This document shows positions 37,101-50,217 of a stretch of DNA of 64,000 nucleotides, in pieces; position 1 is the stretch's first letter, and each line of letters begins with the position of its first letter. A program made the translations under genes and the position numbers. The DNA is taken from NCBI GenBank assembly GCA_030248065.1, contig JASAMV010009032.1, positions 1 to 64,000 on the forward strand. The letters are read 5' to 3'. The notes beneath the pieces were generated by a model. That model was not told where the DNA came from. It saw only the letters and a program-made list of their open reading frames with translations, and did not search any database. This DNA comes from Rhynchonema sp. JSB1_4. Lineage: Eukaryota > Nematoda > Chromadorea > Monhysterida > Xyalidae.

Positions 37101-39490
37101 GGAAGCGCATTACACGACCCAATTGCATTTTCATACGGCACACGTGTGGTTTACAAACCAAAGAAAATGAATAAGTCACAGCAGGGCAAATAAAGGCAAA
37201 CACATAGAACACGATATTGTGCTAACAAAATCACAACCGAACTGGAAAACGCCCCTGGGATCAGTTTGATTACTACAATTGGAATATATCGGGCTCGGGG
37301 CTTCATAGCCATCGTGCTTTGTTCACAAATCTGGCGTCTATAACACGATGAAAATCGCGGGTGATTTGTGTGAAGCTAAAACATTAGCCGCGTTAAGAAC
37401 GCGTGGCAACAAGCCATGCATCTTTGACTGGTGTTTCACACAGCAAGCAAGTCAAGGAAACAGAACCGCACTGGACCGACGCCAGAGTCAGGTACTGTCA
37501 TAGGTTACCAAGTCAATATGGTGCAATGTTGTTCGCAATAAATGTAACAACCACATAGCGCAACATGTGTGATGCGCACGCGTGTACTGTAAATGTTGTT
37601 GGTTTTATGGATCTTTTCCTTGATTCACAATTTTGGTCGGTTCCTTGGGTACTGACTTAATGAAACTGCAAAATATGAAGGCATGCTTAACAATCTACGA
37701 AGAACTACATATTCATTAAAAAAATGAGGAAACAATAAAAAACGGAGAGAGACCGAACGACACAAAAATCTGGAAAATGAAAATAAAAAAGAAACAAAAA
37801 AGAAGATTGGTCGGCCAGACATCTGGGGGCGCAGTATTCAGAAAGATAGGGCCAAAAAAAGAAGAATTTATAATAAAATTGTCTGTGATGTAAACGTAAA
37901 ACGGTAAAAGCTCGGCAGCGCGACAAATGCTGACCGCACTGTTTGTATTTTTCTCAACGCATATGCAACACACATTTCGCAAACTGTACCTACAGTATAG
38001 TGACCACTGGTCCAAGGTTAAAAGGTCGTTAAAGCAAATATGCCAGATGGAATATCCGCAGATGACTTTGTCGGATTAACCTGCCTAAAAATGGGCAGGA
38101 TTACACAAGATATTTGCCGCAAAAGGATATCTATACATACATATTGTGTACCTTGACACAGTACCCTATTGGTGTAGCATCGACGCATAGAATTACGTCT
38201 TTCTTTTGGCACGCGCACGCCCTGCGCTGATCTTAGCACAACTTTGCAGGGGTGGTCACTCACTACCAAAGGCATATGCAACATTTACAAATATAATGTA
38301 CGTACGCGCACTGTGGGCATCCTGAGCCCGAACCAAAAAACGTTACCCGCACCGTCCACCCTACAAATTGATGTCTACATGGGCAAACATTAATCACATT
38401 ATCAACGGGTGTCGATTGATATATTAGTGATAGGGCGACCGTTGGTACTATAGGTGACTGACCGACCAGCTATAATGCAAATACCGATGGTGAAAGAGGT
38501 GTATTTGGAGGGTCTCGTTCACAGGGAGTGGAAATAAAGTATCCAGCAATGGGACTACAAAAAAGAGAATAAGTCAGAAAATAAAACTGTTGCCAACTTT
38601 CTAACTGTATGCAACTGACACCACGTACAAGACAGCAAAACAAAATATTCGATTATGCTTGCACAGTTGGAGCAGTACCTTTCTTATCTAAGTAATCACA
38701 AAAGTAAATCTTAGCACCTAATCCTTCACCCAGCTACCGTTCGCAAGGTTTCGACATAACCTAGACAACGCAACCAGAAATGACCAATTTTAGCACACAA
38801 AGCGGGGAGCTTTCATATTCTACATGTCTTTCTAGCTTTATCTCCATTTGCGTTGGCGTTGCAGAGTAAAGTACATGGGAGCAACTAAGCTTGTTTCACT
38901 CGCACACAAATCAACCGCAGGCCCTGGATCGGACCGGAAACTTTCCTCAAAAAGCAGGCGCAAATGTCCGAAGTACAATTTGCTCTCAATAAAGACTGCG
39001 ACAACAAGGAATAAATGTAAACACATAAAACGACACCACATGCACTCTAGTACATAAACAGCAATGTTCACAACACACAAACCCGCCAAACCAAATACAA
39101 CAACACCCAAAATGCTCACACGTCTCAAGAATGGGATACCTACGTAGCACGTTTTGCGATCAAAAACCGTGTCTTTTGTCAGCATGGCTATTCCCGGTCG
39201 TGTGAAGCAGTATTTCACTTACGAGTAAAAGCAAACACCGAAATCTATGAATGAATGACCAACAACGAAAGACCGGCTGTCACCAAATGGCTTACACGTG
39301 TTTGTTGTTAAAATGCGTTGGGCCTATTTTTAGAACCGAGGCGGATTTAGATAAAATTAAGCTGTCGCGTCCTTTTTCGACAGAAAAGTTTCAAGTTGTA
39401 CAAAAATGATAGAACGGCGCCGGTCAGCTTACACGGGGTCCGGGGACATCGTCGCGCGTTTTGACTTGGTTGCGCGTATTTTCAACTAGC
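34110..39490. other. Long stretch with no gene recognised
   Basis: AT-rich sequence upstream of dystroglycan (its promoter and 5' UTR should be near 33880-34150). Open frames are scattered on both strands, none longer than about 150 codons. No domain, splice structure or RNA gene could be supported. Confidence 0.45.
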
Positions 39491-39495
39491 TTCAG

Positions 39496-39570
39496 TTTAG
39501 GCTTAGGCTTATGATTGGGCTTAGGCTTAGGCTTAGGCCTACACTTCGGCTTAGGCCTAGGCTTAGGCTT
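39496..39570. repeat. Degenerate interstitial (TTAGGC)n telomere-type array
   Basis: About 75 bp made largely of TTAGGC units with substitutions (GCTTAGGCTTAGGCTTAGGC, then TTAGGCCTAGGC). TTAGGC is the nematode telomere repeat. Shorter TTAGGC-like runs occur near 8826 and 20140 in the other orientation. Confidence 0.85.
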
Positions 39571-39574
39571 CCAG

Positions 39575-42500
39575 CTTTCACTAACAGCCGGATATGTTGT
39601 AATTCACAAAACGCGCGACCATGTGACAAGAAGCGACGATGTCTCACAACCTTATACGGGGACGGACGTGTACACGACACAGCAGGTACATGATGTGGAT
39701 TTGAAAGCACTTTAAACTATTCTGCGTAACGCAGCTCACAAATGGCAAGCGTTACACATGTGCACAAAGGTGAACAACCCCGAATATGATCCAACCAAAA
39801 GAAGATACACCACAGAAGCAAACACCAGGAGTCTATAATCCTCGTCTAATCTTAAAACATCAAAGCAATGGCGGCAACAAAAAACGGGCGTCTCCAACTC
39901 CAATAAAACGGTTATTGACGAACAAGCTTATACATATATTATTCACAAACACACTAGACCAACTGTGCATAATTATAATTATTTCCTCAATATTCAATAT
40001 GCGTAGCCGCAAGGTAAACAAATGGTACCAAGCGTGAACGGGTAGCTAGGAATTCGGATTCTCAATATTTGGTAAGATTCGAGGGTACAGGGTGCCACGG
40101 TAATTTTAAATGAACCACGGTCCCCAAAAAATTAAAGGACCCCACGCATGTGCTTGTTTCACACGGCACGAGAACAAAGAGCCTTAGCAACCCAACCCAA
40201 CCAAACCATACAACCCGAATAATGTAATGAAAAAGCTACACAGTTATTCGTTTTGTTCTCTTATCTTCATTTATGGCGGCTTGCAATGCATGGTTAAACA
40301 CACAGGTGTGCTCTTGAGTAGAAGGGAAAATACTGTAGAGTCGGGCAGACATTTCAAAAATTTTATGACAGTGTGGCTAAAGCAGAACACAGAGAAAAGA
40401 ACGGCCAAGAAAATAACCAAAATTGGGAACACTCTGGCACTAAAAATTGTGAGTGCTGACAATTGAAGGTTAGCTGCGGAATGATCACATGTGCAGCGCA
40501 GGCAGGCAGGCAACATGTGCGACTTTCTGCCCTCTGAAGCAGGGTATTTTTTGCAAGTACCATGCACTTGGCAACGGCAAGTAAATTTTCGATTTGGCAA
40601 GTAAATTTTTCAATTACTTACCATTTGGAAAATAAAACTCAGACCTTTTCGGTACCTAACGAGCTATGGCAACAAAGGCGAACTTGTCATTGTCAAGTGA
40701 TCAAATTTAAAAAAATACGTATACCCTGTACCCTGCTCTGAACCATTACCCAAACAACACTTCCTCTGTGCCTACAACTCTTATCGTTCAAAGCAAACCA
40801 ATAGTTTACACTTTGAATGACCGTACTGTGAACGAATGGCGTATCAAATAACCAAAACACATCCTCAAAAAGGTGCCCAAACCGACAAACACTAGTTGGC
40901 AATAAATAATAAGAGCCACGTGCGCCGGTTGAGCAAGCATTCGAGGTCAAAACGGCCGGCGAAAAAGAACGACAGTGAAAATGACAACTAAGTCACCTCT
41001 GCGTGTCCACGCTAAGCGCCCAGGAACAGCCACGAACGGGGTTATAGGAGATGATTTGATTCCAGACTATGATAGGAAGTTCCAAATAGGAATCTATCTG
41101 ATCTGAAATGCAATATATATAATGACAACTGATTTTTCTGCCGCTCTTTTTGCCATGCTGGTTGCAAAAAAGGACTGTGCATCCTCTAAACCAAACCACA
41201 TTCCGTCAATAATAAAAAGGCAACTAACAACTGCTTTTCCTCGCGCCACGCGCGAAAACAATTAAGGATAAGAATATGGGGCTTTGAATGATGAAGACTG
41301 ATCACCAGCACAAGGCGGTGCACATCAAAATGCGTGTTGGCGGAAAATAGAAGTGTATACCAAACCCAATAAGCTCAGGCGCAGTTTATATTTGAGGTAT
41401 AAGCTCAGCAAAAGGTGAGTTGTGCGGAGGGAAGAATAAAAAGGGTTCACTTAGACTTAGCTAAGCGAGTGCCCACATGGGCGAAGCTCAAGAAGCTATG
41501 AAAAGCCATACTAATTTTGCACAATGGTTCCAACGGTTCCAACCCATAAAGAACAATCATTGGAAGTTTCAATTAGAAACTGAACCTGATGATCACAACA
41601 ACAACCACAAGAGAAAGCTCATAAAATCAGTCCAAAAACCGAAAACTCATAAAAGCATCCGAAACTCATAATCACGCAACAATCTTCCAAGTGCAACATA
41701 ACAGAGATTGCGTGAAATCGTTAAGATCACAGGGGGCTCACAGACAACCGAAAATTTGATGTGGTAATCGAAATCATGTGAGGTCAAACACGCATCAGCG
41801 GGGTTTCGCTTTGAACATTTGTTGGGTATTTCTTCGTACTGTACATCCAGCGTGACGAAGCCAATAGCCGAAGCAAGTTACCGTGCCGAACAAAATTTCA
41901 ACCAATATCTTAACCATTAAACCGGAACGCAGTCCGCCAGCCATCTTTTAATCACTGTCTCATATCCTATTCCGACTACTAGCTAGAACTACGTACGTTG
42001 CATGCAGTGGATATCTGCGCGCATGTTCGGGTAAATGCAAATTCGCAGGCAGTTACTAACGAGCTTATGATTCGGGCCTGTGGTGTCGCGGATATATCCA
42101 ATCTTTTAGTGTCTTGTCTATGCAGTCGAGATCAGACACTGGCTAGTTGAAACGAAATTACTACCCGTTAGACCGCAGTGTGTGCAGAACCCTCGAAATC
42201 CAAGATTGAACATTATGAGTTCAGCTTGTCTGGGTGAAATGATATATCAATACCTAGTAGCTAAGCTGGTAGGTGTACATACTCACAGCTCGCCACTTGC
42301 GGGCGCAAATGTATAAGTTGATAGCTGTTGGAGTGAATTTTTCTGTCTGTGCCCAGTAGTGTCACTTTCTGATGTTTCACAATGCATGCAAAGGGATGAA
42401 CCCATAAAGGCATGAGATTGCTAGTCGATGCATGACCACCCTGTCTTCCCCTTCGGTGGTTTTACAACGCACTCGAGATCTCTGGCTAATTGTGCATAAA

Positions 42501-43860
42501 GGACAAGCAAACAAACAAGTTTGTGTTCACACTTTTCGTTCGACGAGGTCTTGTTATAGTATTTGCACTGAACAAACAGCAAAGCCAATAGAAAGTATAG
42601 AACAACGTCGGTTTTGTAGATGCGTGGCGCAGATATATACAACAAACAAAATAAACAAAAAAGGATATGGGGCCAGTTTGGGTTTACAAATGGGCAAAAA
42701 ACACGTCGGCGCTGGATAGGTGCACTTACAAAAGGATCCTCCACACCACAAGCAACCGAGTCATATAACAATCCAGCCAGCTCGGTGGCAGGCCCGCACA
42801 CCTTTACAAAGCTCCGTAGCTATTACGTTGTAAAGCCGAAAAAGCTACACACACATCCATCCATCTACAGAAGAAAAGCAGAAAAATGCGAAGAAAAACA
42901 CAGACGCGCCTTACAGAGTATGTGGCTTGGGTCAGTCCGTGCCACTCTCCTGAGTGGAACTTTTGGACAAAAGTCTGAAATGTTAGGGGAATGTAGGTGA
43001 AGCACATCGCGGGCAATGGGGAATATCAAATTCTGAAACATCAACATGAAGTCACATAGTCACTCGATCCACATTCAGAAGCGTTGATTTCAAAAATCTA
43101 AACTCACTGACCAAAGAATCAAGCGCGGTTTTGGAATGAATTCCCTCCCTTTGCGGGCAAATTCAAATGAGTGTTGTGAACCGTACAATAGCTATGCAAA
43201 TCATTGTTTGTCTTCGTTTTGCCCTTCATAAAATGCGTTCAACTCTATTTGAACATTGGACTTGTGTGAAATATGTTCCAACGCTATGGGGTTGAATGGG
43301 CTTAGTCGGTTTACCTTTTAGAGAACAATAGAATGAAACGCATAAACGTCCGGCGGGTAGGAACTGGTCTACTCCATTTGAAACAAACGATATACCTTTA
43401 AACAATTCGGAATTTGGAAACGTGTTGGGTACCGTAAAATGTTCAAATGAAAACGATGTTTTACATTTTTGCGTTTAGCCCGAGCCAGACCTTAAAATTA
43501 TTCGTTCATCAATCATCACACACATCACTATCCAACCGTCAATCCCACCTAAAAAGCAATGTGTGAGCATCACTTGAAAAGGAAGTATTACCTAGGTACT
43601 GTACATATACTTCAAGACGACACATTTATAGAAGGCACAGATGATGTCAGGAAAATCGAGTTTCGAAATTCAAAAGCGCGTGACGCGAAAACGACTCTTG
43701 AAGTTCTCAAATTGAGTAAAGTAGAGCGCTTGCCTTTTGAGACTAAGCCACAAATAAGCGACAAGGTATAATGTGTATGTACGAAAGAGCCCACATTTGC
43801 GTAAAACGGGTGCTACGTCCTGAGAACCTAAAGCGAGCGAAAGTTTCAAGTTTCAAAGTG
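39575..43860. other. Long stretch with no gene recognised
   Basis: No exon, RNA gene or element end was found. It includes a short tandem GGCAAGTAAATTTT pair near 40575 and a TACAGGGTG half-end near 40086. Confidence 0.4.
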
Positions 43861-43865
43861 AAATA

Positions 43866-44107
43866 CAGGGTGTTCCAAAACTATCGTGACGTGATCATGT
43901 GCAATGACATGACAGCTTCTGTTTGATAACACATTGGATAACTCAGAATCCCAAGCGAAAATGTTTCATGGTTGACATAAAGTCCGTGGAGTAAGCAACT
44001 TATTCGACGCACGGACTACTATCTCGATAAACGCAGATAAAAAATAAAACAACTAAAGATTGTTATCAAAATTAGGTAGGAAGCTTAGATATTTTAGCAA
44101 TACCCTG
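43866..44107. mobile_element. TACAGGGTGTT MITE, copy 2
   Basis: 242 bp from CAGGGTGTTCCAAAACTATC to ...AGCAATACCCTG, flanked on both sides by TA. It contains AAAATGTTTCATGGTTGACA. Non-coding. Confidence 0.8.
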
Positions 44108-44109
44108 TA

Positions 44110-45650
44110 CATAAATTCTGTCACAAAGTACTCGGCTTAAGTCTGCTACGTTGTATATCGTTACGTATACATACGTTGTATCTACTGTCGTTACAATAAA
44201 CGTAAATATGTACATATATACTGATGTAGTTGTTCGGAAGTCCGTGATGTCTCAATTAAGCAACTCTCGGTTGTGCTTTTGTTCCTTCTTAAACTAAAAC
44301 CAACACAAATAGACAAACCGAGGTCGGCTCAAATTTCCAGAATAATAGTTGACAAGCTGAAATGGAAAGAAACCGTTTAACTTCTCGAGCAAACGCTGAC
44401 TCCCGAAGCTGTAAGCTGTGAGAAAAGCGAAAGCCATACAAGTTTCATATGCAGGTATGTACGTTCGACATCATAAGTCGCACACAAGATTTGAACCAAA
44501 ATTTGAACCCGTTAAAAAGCTTGCAGGCACGCCGACAGCAAATAAACATCGAATTATCCAACAATCGCAAGGCCAAAATATTCAAGTTCAAACCACTATT
44601 GTGAACCTAACTGTCAAAGCGTAAAATGTCGCATAAAAGGCATATGTAGTAGTCGGCATGATAGCGGAAGTCACAGATTGACCGGTCATTAACCGCATGG
44701 GTGGTGGCCGGCCAGGCCAGCTATTGATAAAATAATGTGGACATTACCATTGCACAGACGTGACAAATTGAGTACTCCTTTTGATTTGGAATGATGCACA
44801 TGTGTTATTTTTGTACCAAATAACACATCGACAAGGGTTACGCAATTCATAAACCTTTGCACACAATACAATGCAAAATTTCGCTTCATGAAATTTCACA
44901 CATGGTAGGAATGTACACCAAGGCAGCCGGGACAAACATATGAACTAAGGAGGGTGCGGTGCACGGTTGGTGACTTTCACAACATGGGACTAAAATTGAA
45001 TTCAAAACGAGCCCAAATGACTGACAATTCTGGTATCAAGAAACCATCACAAGAAACATTACTGATGAAATGGTGCGCCAGCTGCAGCTCATGAAAAGCA
45101 TGCATGAGCCTTTCTTGGGACCAATGGTACGAGAGAGACAGCAGAACAAGCGCAAATATTGTACCCGAAAAATAACCAGTGGTCAAATAGTGAAATGACC
45201 ACTGTCAGGCTACCAGTTCCGAACACAGAATTTTCAACCATTGTGTGCTCCGGTTCACAGATGTTCGTATTTTGGGTCTATTTGATAAATTAGCCACGGT
45301 CACACTATGATCTCAACGCTTTTGGCACCCATGATATCGATATCACACGGCCTCCTATCTGTGGACCGGACCATGGTCAGTTCTTGAGCCAAAATTTGAG
45401 CTAAAGACAACACACGCGCAATTCTATTGTCAATATTGAGCGTTGTATACACGCACCAGCAGCAGCAGTTTAGGTGCAGGAACGAGTAGTGAAATAACAG
45501 CGCGGAAAACAGGACTTCAATTGAACCTTCAAATTTCTGAGACTTCAAAACAAGTTACATTAGCAATAAAAACCGAAAGAATTTTTGTTGAAGTGTCCCA
45601 CAAAAAAATGTGAAGTCCGAATTTCCACGCAAAACACCCGAAAGTGGCAA
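44110..45650. other. No gene recognised
   Basis: Short open frames only; no supported feature. Confidence 0.4.
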
Positions 45651-45654
45651 AACA

Positions 45655-45899
45655 CAGGGTGTTGCAAAAGTCGCTTCCCATGCGACGTTCTGCGCAAGCG
45701 CAATGACACATTACCATAACTGACTGGCAGTCACACCACACGTTGTTCATCCAAAAATGTTTCATTGGTGGCATAAACAGGCAGAAGAATTGAAGAAAAA
45801 CAATTTCAAACTATGTGCCGTCTGATAATGGCAATGAAAATCAAATAACTAAACAACAATAAAAAAATAGACGGATCTGTGTATTTTTGCAACACCCTG
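45655..45899. mobile_element. TACAGGGTGTT MITE, copy 3
   Basis: 245 bp from CAGGGTGTTGCAAAAG to TTTTTGCAACACCCTG. The right flank is TA; the left flank is CA (decayed). Shares the internal segment AAAATGTTTCATTGGTGGCA with copy 2. Confidence 0.8.
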
Positions 45900-46104
45900 T
45901 ATAACGGCAGTCCCATATGGCCAGAGAAGCGAGGCGCAAATAATACCCCTTGATGGGCTGGTTCAGGGGCTCTCCGCCTGCTGAAGGCCTCAAATTGAAC
46001 CCCAATTCTTCAGGTACCGCGTTTACACAGACGGTTCTATAGAACATGGGACCCACAAATTGAACATCGATCGGGTAGCGCTTTAGGGGATCAAAGACAA
46101 ACAC

Positions 46105-46160
46105 CACACACACACACACACACACATGACATTAGGATCATTGACGTATGTACATACATA
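46105..46160. repeat. (AC)n and (ACAT)n microsatellites
   Basis: About 20 bp of AC dinucleotide near 46105-46126 and ACATACATACATACA near 46150. Confidence 0.85.
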
Positions 46161-47373
46161 CATACACCACCATTTATGTGAGCTTAGTCGGTGCGCGGGT
46201 GGACATTAGCTGATTTTCGGTCACAAAGATAACAAAAGGTCAAGAGCCGCGTGCATAGCCTGTTGTGGCAAGGCACACTTAGCAGAAAAGAACACCAGTT
46301 CGATTTGAGCCCAAGGCCCTTACTCTTACACACTGGGCTCAAAGAAAAACTAACCACAAACTGAATCAAAATTACAAAAAATCACAAAAAACAATAATAA
46401 AAACCGAACATACCGTCCCTGAGCAGACCAAGTTGTAATTCCAGCAGTGCTTCGCTCTCAACCATACACACTGAGAAAGTAAAGTGAAACATCTGTTGAT
46501 AAAGAAGTCACATGGCAACGGATAGTGAAGTATCTTCAGAAAGTGGAGTCCGAAAGCACGGATGTTGCAAAAAAAAACTCTCACAAGTCGCATTTGTTTA
46601 ATTTTAATTCAGTGAAAATCAGAACCCAGTTGAAGCAACAGCAAATGAAACGGATCACAATTGATAGGAAAGAGACACCATCGTAGTTGGTGGCATAATC
46701 AAATGTTTGTGAAAATTCGACGAGGCAAAAAGTTATGTTCACCAGCACAAAATACAATGAGACGAAAAATTTCAAACATACGGTATATGGAACCAGTGGC
46801 ATAAAAATCGGAGCAAAAAAGACCGCAACAGTATGACAGGGAAAAACAAACGCAGCACTGATTTTCAAGTCAAAACATGATTCCTACACTTTTTACAACA
46901 TTGGTAGGCTGATATGTCATTTTTTTGTTGTCGTTGTCAATACATGACAGAACACACCCGTTTCAGTGGTAATACAAACACAAAACACCACAGAGCTTTA
47001 CGTCACATGATTTCCTACAACTACGACAAAGACTTCAATCTTAAAGATGCACGTTGCACCAACCAGATCAAAACAAATCTAATGTTTCAAAAAGTCGTAA
47101 AAATGTTCACATAATATCGATACCAAAAATAAAGCTGAACAGATCAATATTCACAAACTACACTGGGTTGGGAAATGCGAGCAAGTGAGAAGACGATCAA
47201 AAAGAAGCATTTGCGAACGCATCAACTCTCACAAAAAGAAGTCACGTGAAACATCAGCGTTAGAACGCGCATATCTGCTCCACCGCTTGAGAAGTTGATG
47301 GACAAACAGGGCCTTACAAAGGACGTGTTGGGTGCATTTACATCAATCACTTTCTGATCAAATATTTCCGCGG
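46161..47373. other. 3' flank of APH-1, no gene recognised
   Basis: AT-rich, with one TGAAACATCA site at 47246 about 120 bases beyond the APH-1 stop. No exon supported. Confidence 0.4.
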
Positions 47374-50217
47374 TTATTGGCTCCTGATCACCACGGATCC
47401 CTGATTCTCTCCCTGCCCGATCACGGCAGTTGCCTGTCTCGTCCCGGGTCCGGGCTGAGCCGAGGTCTGATCGCCCTGATTTTCAGGGACACTCGCGTTA
47501 CGGCGGAAATTCAGACCGTCGCCCAATTGTTTCATTGACCCGCCGCTGTGCAGATACGTCCAGACGAAAGTCAGTAGAAGTACGATGTATTCGACCGGTA
47601 GGAATACGTAGTAGTGATGGTTTTGATTGAGTAGACTCTGCAACGCCTATTTTCTCAGTTTTAACTTTTTAGAAAAACCATACATCTGACCAGCGGTTTT
47701 CTGCCACTAATGGTGGCTCATTGGGGGCACTAAGAACTTTGAATGAGCCACAAGATTTTGGCCAATGATCCACTGGAATTTCAGGGAGCCAGTGCTTAAG
47801 TAAGAACGAGCCACTAGATTTTTGGCAAACGAGCCGCCGATGGGCCACTATCCCAATTTGAAAAAACCCTGCATCAGACAAAAGTTATTCTACAAGAGCA
47901 AAGATCTTTTTGCCCGGAAATGTTTCACACGCTGGACAAAAATGTCTTCAAGCAAAAGGTCTTCGTTTCGTCTCCTGCCCACCACGAAAAAAATGCAAAA
48001 ACAACAGCAACCCGCGAAAATGCTTGACAGGCTGGTCCGATTTCGACAGCGCGCGGACAAAAAATTGGAAAAAAACAAAAAAGAAATACCCAGCCAACCA
48101 TATATGACACGAAGAAATGCGACGCGACAACGGCAGCCAGCTGAGCGAAAGCCATCTTGTCGTGACCGTGGAAAATTTTGTGACATCCGTCCCAGAACAG
48201 CACCGTCCAGCACATGTTCAGCAGAATGCTCGGCATAATCGACAGACCTAAGGGAAGACACAATTATTCTATTTGCAGTTGCACATGGAATTATAATAAT
48301 TGAGTTCGGGAGATCGGTAGCAGCTTGCTGGCACAAAAATACAACTTGGCACCGACCTCTGGCAGAAACATGATGCTTGGAAATTCATATATATCATATT
48401 TGGTTGTTGTAGTTTTTTCACGTTTCACGCCGAGACTCACGGTCACGACATACCGCATGTAGTTCACAGGAATATACTGGCGGAAAAACCGGTTTTTTAT
48501 ATATCGTGAAAAAAAAACGAAAAAGAAAACCGGGAAAAAACGGAAAAAAACCGATAAAGAACCGCAGTGTATAAGGATAGGGAAGCCCAAATAAGGTATT
48601 CTTGACACATAGCAATGTTAGCACAGACACACCACAGTGGTGCCTATGGGTACTTTTTCCCGGAGGCTGAGGTTTTTTTCGGTTTTTTTTCACGTCCCAG
48701 ATGGACCCGGTTTTTTTCGGGTTTTTTTCGTGAAAAAAACGGTTTTTTTTCCATCCGCCAGTATACACAGGAACAAAGTAAGGGTGAAAAATGTCGTGTC
48801 GCGGACATTTTACTTGCGCGGCGCTGTTTTTTTATACATTGGTACATCGAAAGATTTCCTCTTTTTGTCACGGCACAACGAGCCGCCGGGCACATTTCAC
48901 CAAAAGCACACAATCTCAATGCCGCCCAATCTGCACGAAAAGACAGTAAACTAATAATAAAAATAAACTTACTAGAATACACGAAGAACATATAATCAGG
49001 CTGTACGGGCAAGTTGTCAATGTGCGGCAATCCGGGCACCCCGTCACCAATGCTGTCGGCAGCGACGTTGAGAAGACCGAACAGGCCCGACATCACACCG
49101 AAACCCAGACCACAGACTGAAATCAATTGTTTTGCATTGCTTTATGATTGGCGCTAATTTCTTACAACTAACTGTGGCAATTTGGACTCCAAATTTTGGA
49201 GTTTTTCAAAATGTCAGAAATTTTGGTTAAAATGGTAGGTTCTTCTATAACTGGGCATAGGAAGTAGTGCTGTTTAAAACAGTATATTTTGGGCGAATTG
49301 CCATGATGAACAGAATACATAATCGCACCTTAATAAATGATGTGCTGCACAAAATCAGAAAATTTAGGACCACCGAACCCACCCAAAGCGATCGTGTGGC
49401 GTGCGTCTTTGAGCGAATGCACACCAGCCATCTGCAAACCCGTGTTGCTCACCTTTTCGAGACCAATTTCGGCTTTCCTAAAACATAGGTTTTATTTGAC
49501 CTGTAATTGCGCAAAGAAAAAATTTGTCACCGTGAAAAAAACATTTTTTGTGGCTTTTTTACCGATTTTTGAGCTGAGAAAAAATCGCAAAGCTTTGGCC
49601 GAGAAACCGTAATCCCTCAGCCGCCAGAAAGGAAACCATGTATTTTTTCTCAAAATTGGAAGTGGAAGTTTTTCGTGGAGAACGACATTGATCGAAAGCG
49701 CAGCGTGAAAACTGAAAACGCGCTTCGTTTTTGTTTTAATCTTTGAGTGTTTGAGCAAAAAAAAGATACACACGCCTTCGGAAAAACGTCAAAGCAAACC
49801 AACCAACTCACTTCAACAAGAGAAAGAACAAGAATCGGAACACCTCCTGCAGCAAGATGGCGAACGCGAGGCTGAATGCCAACGTGTCACGCAGGGGAAC
49901 GACGGCGAACCAGAATAATGCAGAGAACAGAAGGGACATCAGCCAGAAGAACGCACTGAAAAAATGAAGATTGAGGTACCGGAGCGATTTCAACCATTTC
50001 TTCATGGGCGATTTTGCTTTCGTGCGCTTTTTGCTAAACCACAAAAATTAACCTGCAATGCAAGCTGCTGCAAACATATCGCCGGCCCCGCAAAACCAAC
50101 CAACCCCAAGACAAACAGAATGATTCTGAGCGGATCGTGCGCGATGACACGCATGAATATGGCCAGCGCCGGACCGAATGCGATCAAAAGACAACCGGCA
50201 ACAAACGAGTAAGACAT
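47374..50217 (-). CDS. aph-1: APH-1, gamma-secretase subunit, complete
   Basis: Seven-helix scaffold of the gamma-secretase complex, which assembles with nicastrin, presenilin and PEN-2. Exons: 50105-50217, 49812-49955, 49383-49477, 48973-49116, 48099-48247, 47374-47637. All junctions agree in phase and give 302 residues. ATG 50217 starts MSYSFVAGCLLIAFGPALAI followed by HDPLR, as in the family. Exon 2 has AFFWLMSLLFSALFWF and LLQEVFRFLFF. The helix-4 GxxxGxxxG motif is present (GLGFGVMSG, residues 120-128). Exon 5 (FWDGC...VVASHFF) keeps the helix-6 His (209), but the helix-5 His of human APH-1 aligns with Asn176. Exon 6 has FLPVEYIVLLLTFVWT, GGS, then a polar Gln/Gly-rich tail to TAA at 47374. 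Intron 4 carries a hAT-type MITE. MANF ends 809 bases upstream on the same strand. Confidence 0.97.
48473..48765. mobile_element. hAT-type MITE with 8-bp target duplication
   Basis: Ends TATACTGGCGG and CCGCCAGTATA; exact 8-bp duplication CACAGGAA at 48465-48472 and 48766-48773. Arms are rich in AAAAACCGGTTTTT words; the centre is unique and contains no gene. 293 bp, in APH-1 intron 4. A truncated relative sits at 11535. Confidence 0.9.

Noticed and set aside
34110..47373. Many open frames of 60-150 codons on both strands
   Set aside because: None has a recognisable domain, consistent splice sites or repeat-independent composition; they look like chance frames in AT-rich sequence.
47910..48990. 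Lys-rich and Phe-rich frames across the APH-1 introns
   Set aside because: They overlap the APH-1 exon 5 antisense strand and A/T-run MITE arms; no independent support.
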